Below are positions 6,594 to 8,228 of a stretch of 8,228 bases of DNA, in pieces (within the stretch, counting starts at the first letter, position 1; each line of letters opens with the position of its first letter). This DNA is from Rickettsia endosymbiont of Bryobia graminum. Its GTDB lineage: Bacteria > Pseudomonadota > Alphaproteobacteria > Rickettsiales > Rickettsiaceae. The stretch covers positions 1 through 8,228 of the forward strand of contig JAJIYR010000106.1 in the NCBI GenBank assembly GCA_020881085.1, read 5' to 3'. Made by a program: the position numbers and the translations under genes. The notes under the pieces are model-generated. The model saw only the letters and a program-made list of their open reading frames with translations. It did not search any database and was not told where the DNA came from.

Positions 6594-7337
6594 ATGAATA
6601 AAATAAGACTTGATCAATATTTAGTTGTATTTAAGCTAGCTGATAACCTTCCCTTGGCAAGAAGCTTAATAATACAAGGAAAAGTATATATAAATCAGTT
6701 ACCTAATACTAAACCAGGTAGTCAAGTTGCCATTAACTCTAACAATATTACCATTAAACAATCAACCCATGATTATGTATCACGTGGGGCTCTAAAACTA
6801 ATTGCAGCTTTAGAACATTTTAATATTGACCCAACTGATTTAATCTGTTTAGATATAGGATCGAGCACAGGGGGGTTTACTGAAGTTTTACTACGCAAAC
6901 ATGCTAAAAAAATTTATGCTGTAGATGTTGGTTATGGTGAATTACATTATAAATTACGCAATAATCCTAAAATTTCTGTAATCGAAAGAACCAATGCTCG
7001 CTATTTAACAAGAGAGCATATTTCTTTCCCCCCTGATCTTATTGTTTGTGACGCAAGTTTTATTAGCCTTACTACAATACTACCTACACCACTTAATCTT
7101 GCAAAAGATAGTTGTCAATTAATTTGCCTTATTAAACCACAATTCGAAGTGGCAAAAAATGAAGTAGGACCAGGAGGAATAGTAAAAGATCCTGTATTAC
7201 ATCAACGGGTTTGTGATGAGATCCAGCAGTGGTTAGAACTATATAAATTTAATATATTAGGTATAATAGCCAGTCCTATTTTAGGAACAAAAGGCAATAA
7301 AGAATTTTTAATTTATGGAAAAAGAACAACAATTTAA
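6594..7337 (+). CDS. tlyA: TlyA family rRNA 2'-O-methyltransferase
   Basis: TlyA proteins methylate ribose 2'-hydroxyls of rRNA (16S C1409 and/or 23S C1920) with S-adenosylmethionine; many are still annotated as hemolysins. The 247-residue product has an N-terminal S4 RNA-binding domain (about 3-60, RLDQYLV...ARSLIIQGKVYIN), then YVSRGALKL (61-69) and an FtsJ-like methyltransferase domain. The SAM-binding motif is CLDIGSSTGGFTE (85-97). The catalytic tetrad known from the Mycobacterium enzyme (Lys69, Asp154, Lys182, Glu238) is present as Lys68, Asp153, Lys181 and Glu237, so it should be active. VGPGGIVKDP (191-200) is another family block. No Shine-Dalgarno sequence is seen before the ATG. 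Its last 23 bases overlap the start of the spoT-like frame, suggesting translational coupling. Confidence 0.95.
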   Translation: MNKIRLDQYLVVFKLADNLPLARSLIIQGKVYINQLPNTKPGSQVAINSNNITIKQSTHDYVSRGALKLIAALEHFNIDPTDLICLDIGSSTGGFTEVLLRKHAKKIYAVDVGYGELHYKLRNNPKISVIERTNARYLTREHISFPPDLIVCDASFISLTTILPTPLNLAKDSCQLICLIKPQFEVAKNEVGPGGIVKDPVLHQRVCDEIQQWLELYKFNILGIIASPILGTKGNKEFLIYGKRTTI

Positions 7338-7948
7338 AACTACGAATACAGAACTCAATGCTAATGATCAATATAGTGTTAGATTACTAGATAAAGTTCA
7401 ACAATTGAATGATGCTACCAACAATAAAGCAGATTTAGATATAATAAAAAAAGCTATTATTTATGCTAAAAAGTATCATGGTAGTCAGATGCGTAAATCT
7501 GGCGAGCCTTTTTATTCCCACCCTTTAGAGGTTGCTTATTTAGTATCTGATTATTTCTTTCGTACAGATATTATAGTAACAGCTATATTGCACGATACAA
7601 TAGAAGATACAGAATTAACTAAAGAAATGATAGAACAAGAATTTGGAAATATTATTGCTTGCCAAGTAGAGGATCTTACTAGAATTAAAGAAGGTGTAAA
7701 TATTAGCTCAGCAAAAATTATGGATTTATTATTTGAACAAGAAAAATATGATGTTTTAATGATTAAGATATTTGATAGACATTCATAATGTATGTACCCT
7801 TGAACACAAATCCCCTGAAAAAATTGCTAAAACTGTAAAAGAAACTATAAAATATTTTATCGGCATATTAATTAAAACTGATAACTTTGCTGTAGAACAG
7901 AAATTTTACAATACTCTCATGCATTTACTAATGGACAGACCTAAATAA
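7315..7948 (+). pseudogene. spoT: SpoT-like (p)ppGpp hydrolase, HD domain only, frameshifted
   Basis: The family hydrolyses (p)ppGpp to GDP or GTP plus pyrophosphate. The uninterrupted frame ends at 7788 after 157 residues. RKSGEPFYSHP (60-70), the HD motif HDTIEDT (93-99) and FDR (153-155) supply the metal ligands expected from the Rel/SpoT hydrolase fold: His69, His93, Asp94 and Asp154. Right after FDR the expected LHN is replaced by HS and a stop. Removing the A at 7781 restores D-R-L-H-N and the frame stays open to a TAA at 7946-7948, giving about 210 residues with SPEKIAKTVKETIKYFIGI. There is no synthetase or TGS domain, as in the short SpoT paralogs of Rickettsia. The ATG at 7315 is the first possible start (TAA two codons before) and overlaps tlyA. 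It is either a recent pseudogene or a shortened protein lacking the LHN residues and C-terminal helices. Confidence 0.85.
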
Positions 7949-7966
7949 TATACAATATTATTAAGT

Positions 7967-8013
7967 TAAAATGCTGTTGTTTAAAGAAATCTCTAACGAC
8001 AATAGCATGTTTA
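7967..8013 (+). terminator. Hairpin downstream of the spoT-like gene
   Basis: ATGCTGTTGT (7971-7980) pairs with ACAATAGCAT (7999-8008) through one G-T wobble. The stem extends by TAAA (7967-7970) and TTTA (8010-8013) with one bulged G. It lies 20 bases past the restored spoT stop. The loop is long (18 bases) and only TTTA follows, so termination efficiency is doubtful; it may be a palindromic repeat instead. Confidence 0.35.
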
Positions 8014-8090
8014 AGATCAACTATTAGCGGATCTTTGCATCTTTGTTTATATATTACTATAAAAATTTAATCTCTTTTGGGTATATACCC

Positions 8091-8104
8091 CGCCGCTTGC
8101 GGCG
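8091..8104. repeat. Subterminal hairpin of the IS200/IS605 left end
   Basis: CGCCG (8091-8095) and CGGCG (8100-8104) form a perfect GC stem around CTTG. In this transposon family TnpA binds such a hairpin in single-stranded DNA and cuts nearby. In the transcript it would stand seven bases before GGAGG (8111-8115), so it could also influence tnpA translation. Confidence 0.75.
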
Positions 8105-8116
8105 TAATATGGAGGA

Positions 8117-8228
8117 ATGAGCAAATATATACACAAAAGTCATAATGTTACGGTACTGCTGTATCACATGGTATTTCCAGCAAAATATCGCCGAGCATTG
8201 TTTGACGTATCAGTTGATCAAGTATTAC
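8117..8228 (+). CDS. tnpA: IS200/IS605 family transposase TnpA, N-terminal part
   Basis: TnpA is a small Y1 HUH-type single-strand DNA transposase that works as a dimer. The visible 37 codons begin MSKYIHKSHNV and include LLYHMVFPAKYRRALF, the first beta strand and following block typical of IS200-like transposases. The HUH pair and catalytic tyrosine would lie beyond the right edge; the usual length is about 130-150 residues. GGAGG (8111-8115) ends only one base before the ATG, an unusually tight spacing, so initiation at this ATG may be weak. Codons such as CTG, CGC and CGA are more GC-rich than in the neighbouring host genes, as expected for an acquired element. Confidence 0.92.
   Translation, partial: MSKYIHKSHNVTVLLYHMVFPAKYRRALFDVSVDQVL

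Larger units (their letters stand above)
8081..8228 (+). mobile_element. Left end of an IS200/IS605 family element, cut by the window edge
   Basis: The element is recognised from its transposase (8117 onward) and from the GC-rich palindrome (8091-8104) just ahead of it, in the place where IS200/IS605 left ends carry their subterminal hairpin. The exact left boundary is not visible; it lies somewhere between the hairpin at 7967-8013 and 8090. These elements have no terminal inverted repeats and make no target duplication, so the boundary needs comparison with other copies. Local GC rises compared with the host spacer. Confidence 0.8.

Noticed and set aside
1..8228. CRISPR array, tRNA or rRNA genes
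   Set aside because: No regularly spaced direct repeats and no cloverleaf or rRNA-like sequence were seen on either strand; the repeats present are palindromic and dispersed.
92..8228. A composite IS200/IS605 transposon carrying gyrA to spoT as cargo
   Set aside because: The left hairpin is only a tentative end, the cargo is housekeeping genes, and this family does not normally move such long segments.

Overview
The window looks like chromosome from an AT-rich alphaproteobacterium of the Rickettsiaceae: Rickettsia or a close relative such as Orientia or a protist-associated genus. The genus cannot be fixed from sequence alone. The evidence is the close Rickettsia-like character of GyrA and of the class I lysyl-tRNA synthetase, a short hydrolase-type SpoT of the kind found as multiple decaying copies in Rickettsia, palindromic repeats resembling Rickettsia palindromic elements (RPEs), an IS200/IS605 transposase of a Rickettsiales type, very low GC, and long gene-poor spacers.

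Layout. Positions 1-802 hold no convincing gene. They contain a large inverted repeat that may be an insertion-sequence end (15-73), a GC-rich hairpin like an IS200/IS605 right end (92-109), two 56-bp RPE-like palindromes of one family (218-273 and 682-737), and pieces of a second repeat family (640-660, 745-787). On the minus strand follow gyrA (803-3526, GTG start) and dsbB (3971-4510), separated by a repeat-filled spacer whose element at 3605-3729 shares 20 of 21 bases with the repeat at 640-660 in inverted orientation. dsbB has a good promoter whose -10 box lies inside a perfect inverted repeat. Divergent from it, on the plus strand, are lysS (class I LysRS, 4838-6418), tlyA (rRNA methyltransferase, 6594-7337) and a spoT-like HD hydrolase gene (7315-7948) broken by one extra base at 7781. 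The window ends in the first 37 codons of an IS200/IS605 tnpA (8117 onward) behind a GC-rich palindrome.

The genes are mostly housekeeping: DNA supercoiling, disulfide re-oxidation at the inner membrane, lysine charging, ribosome methylation, and (p)ppGpp breakdown (probably lost or altered in this copy). I see no defence or secretion system. The points most worth following are alanine at the GyrA quinolone position (E. coli Ser83), the frameshift exactly in the SpoT DRLHN motif, the palindrome/promoter overlap at dsbB, the related repeats flanking gyrA, and an unassigned membrane-protein-like reading frame between dsbB and lysS.
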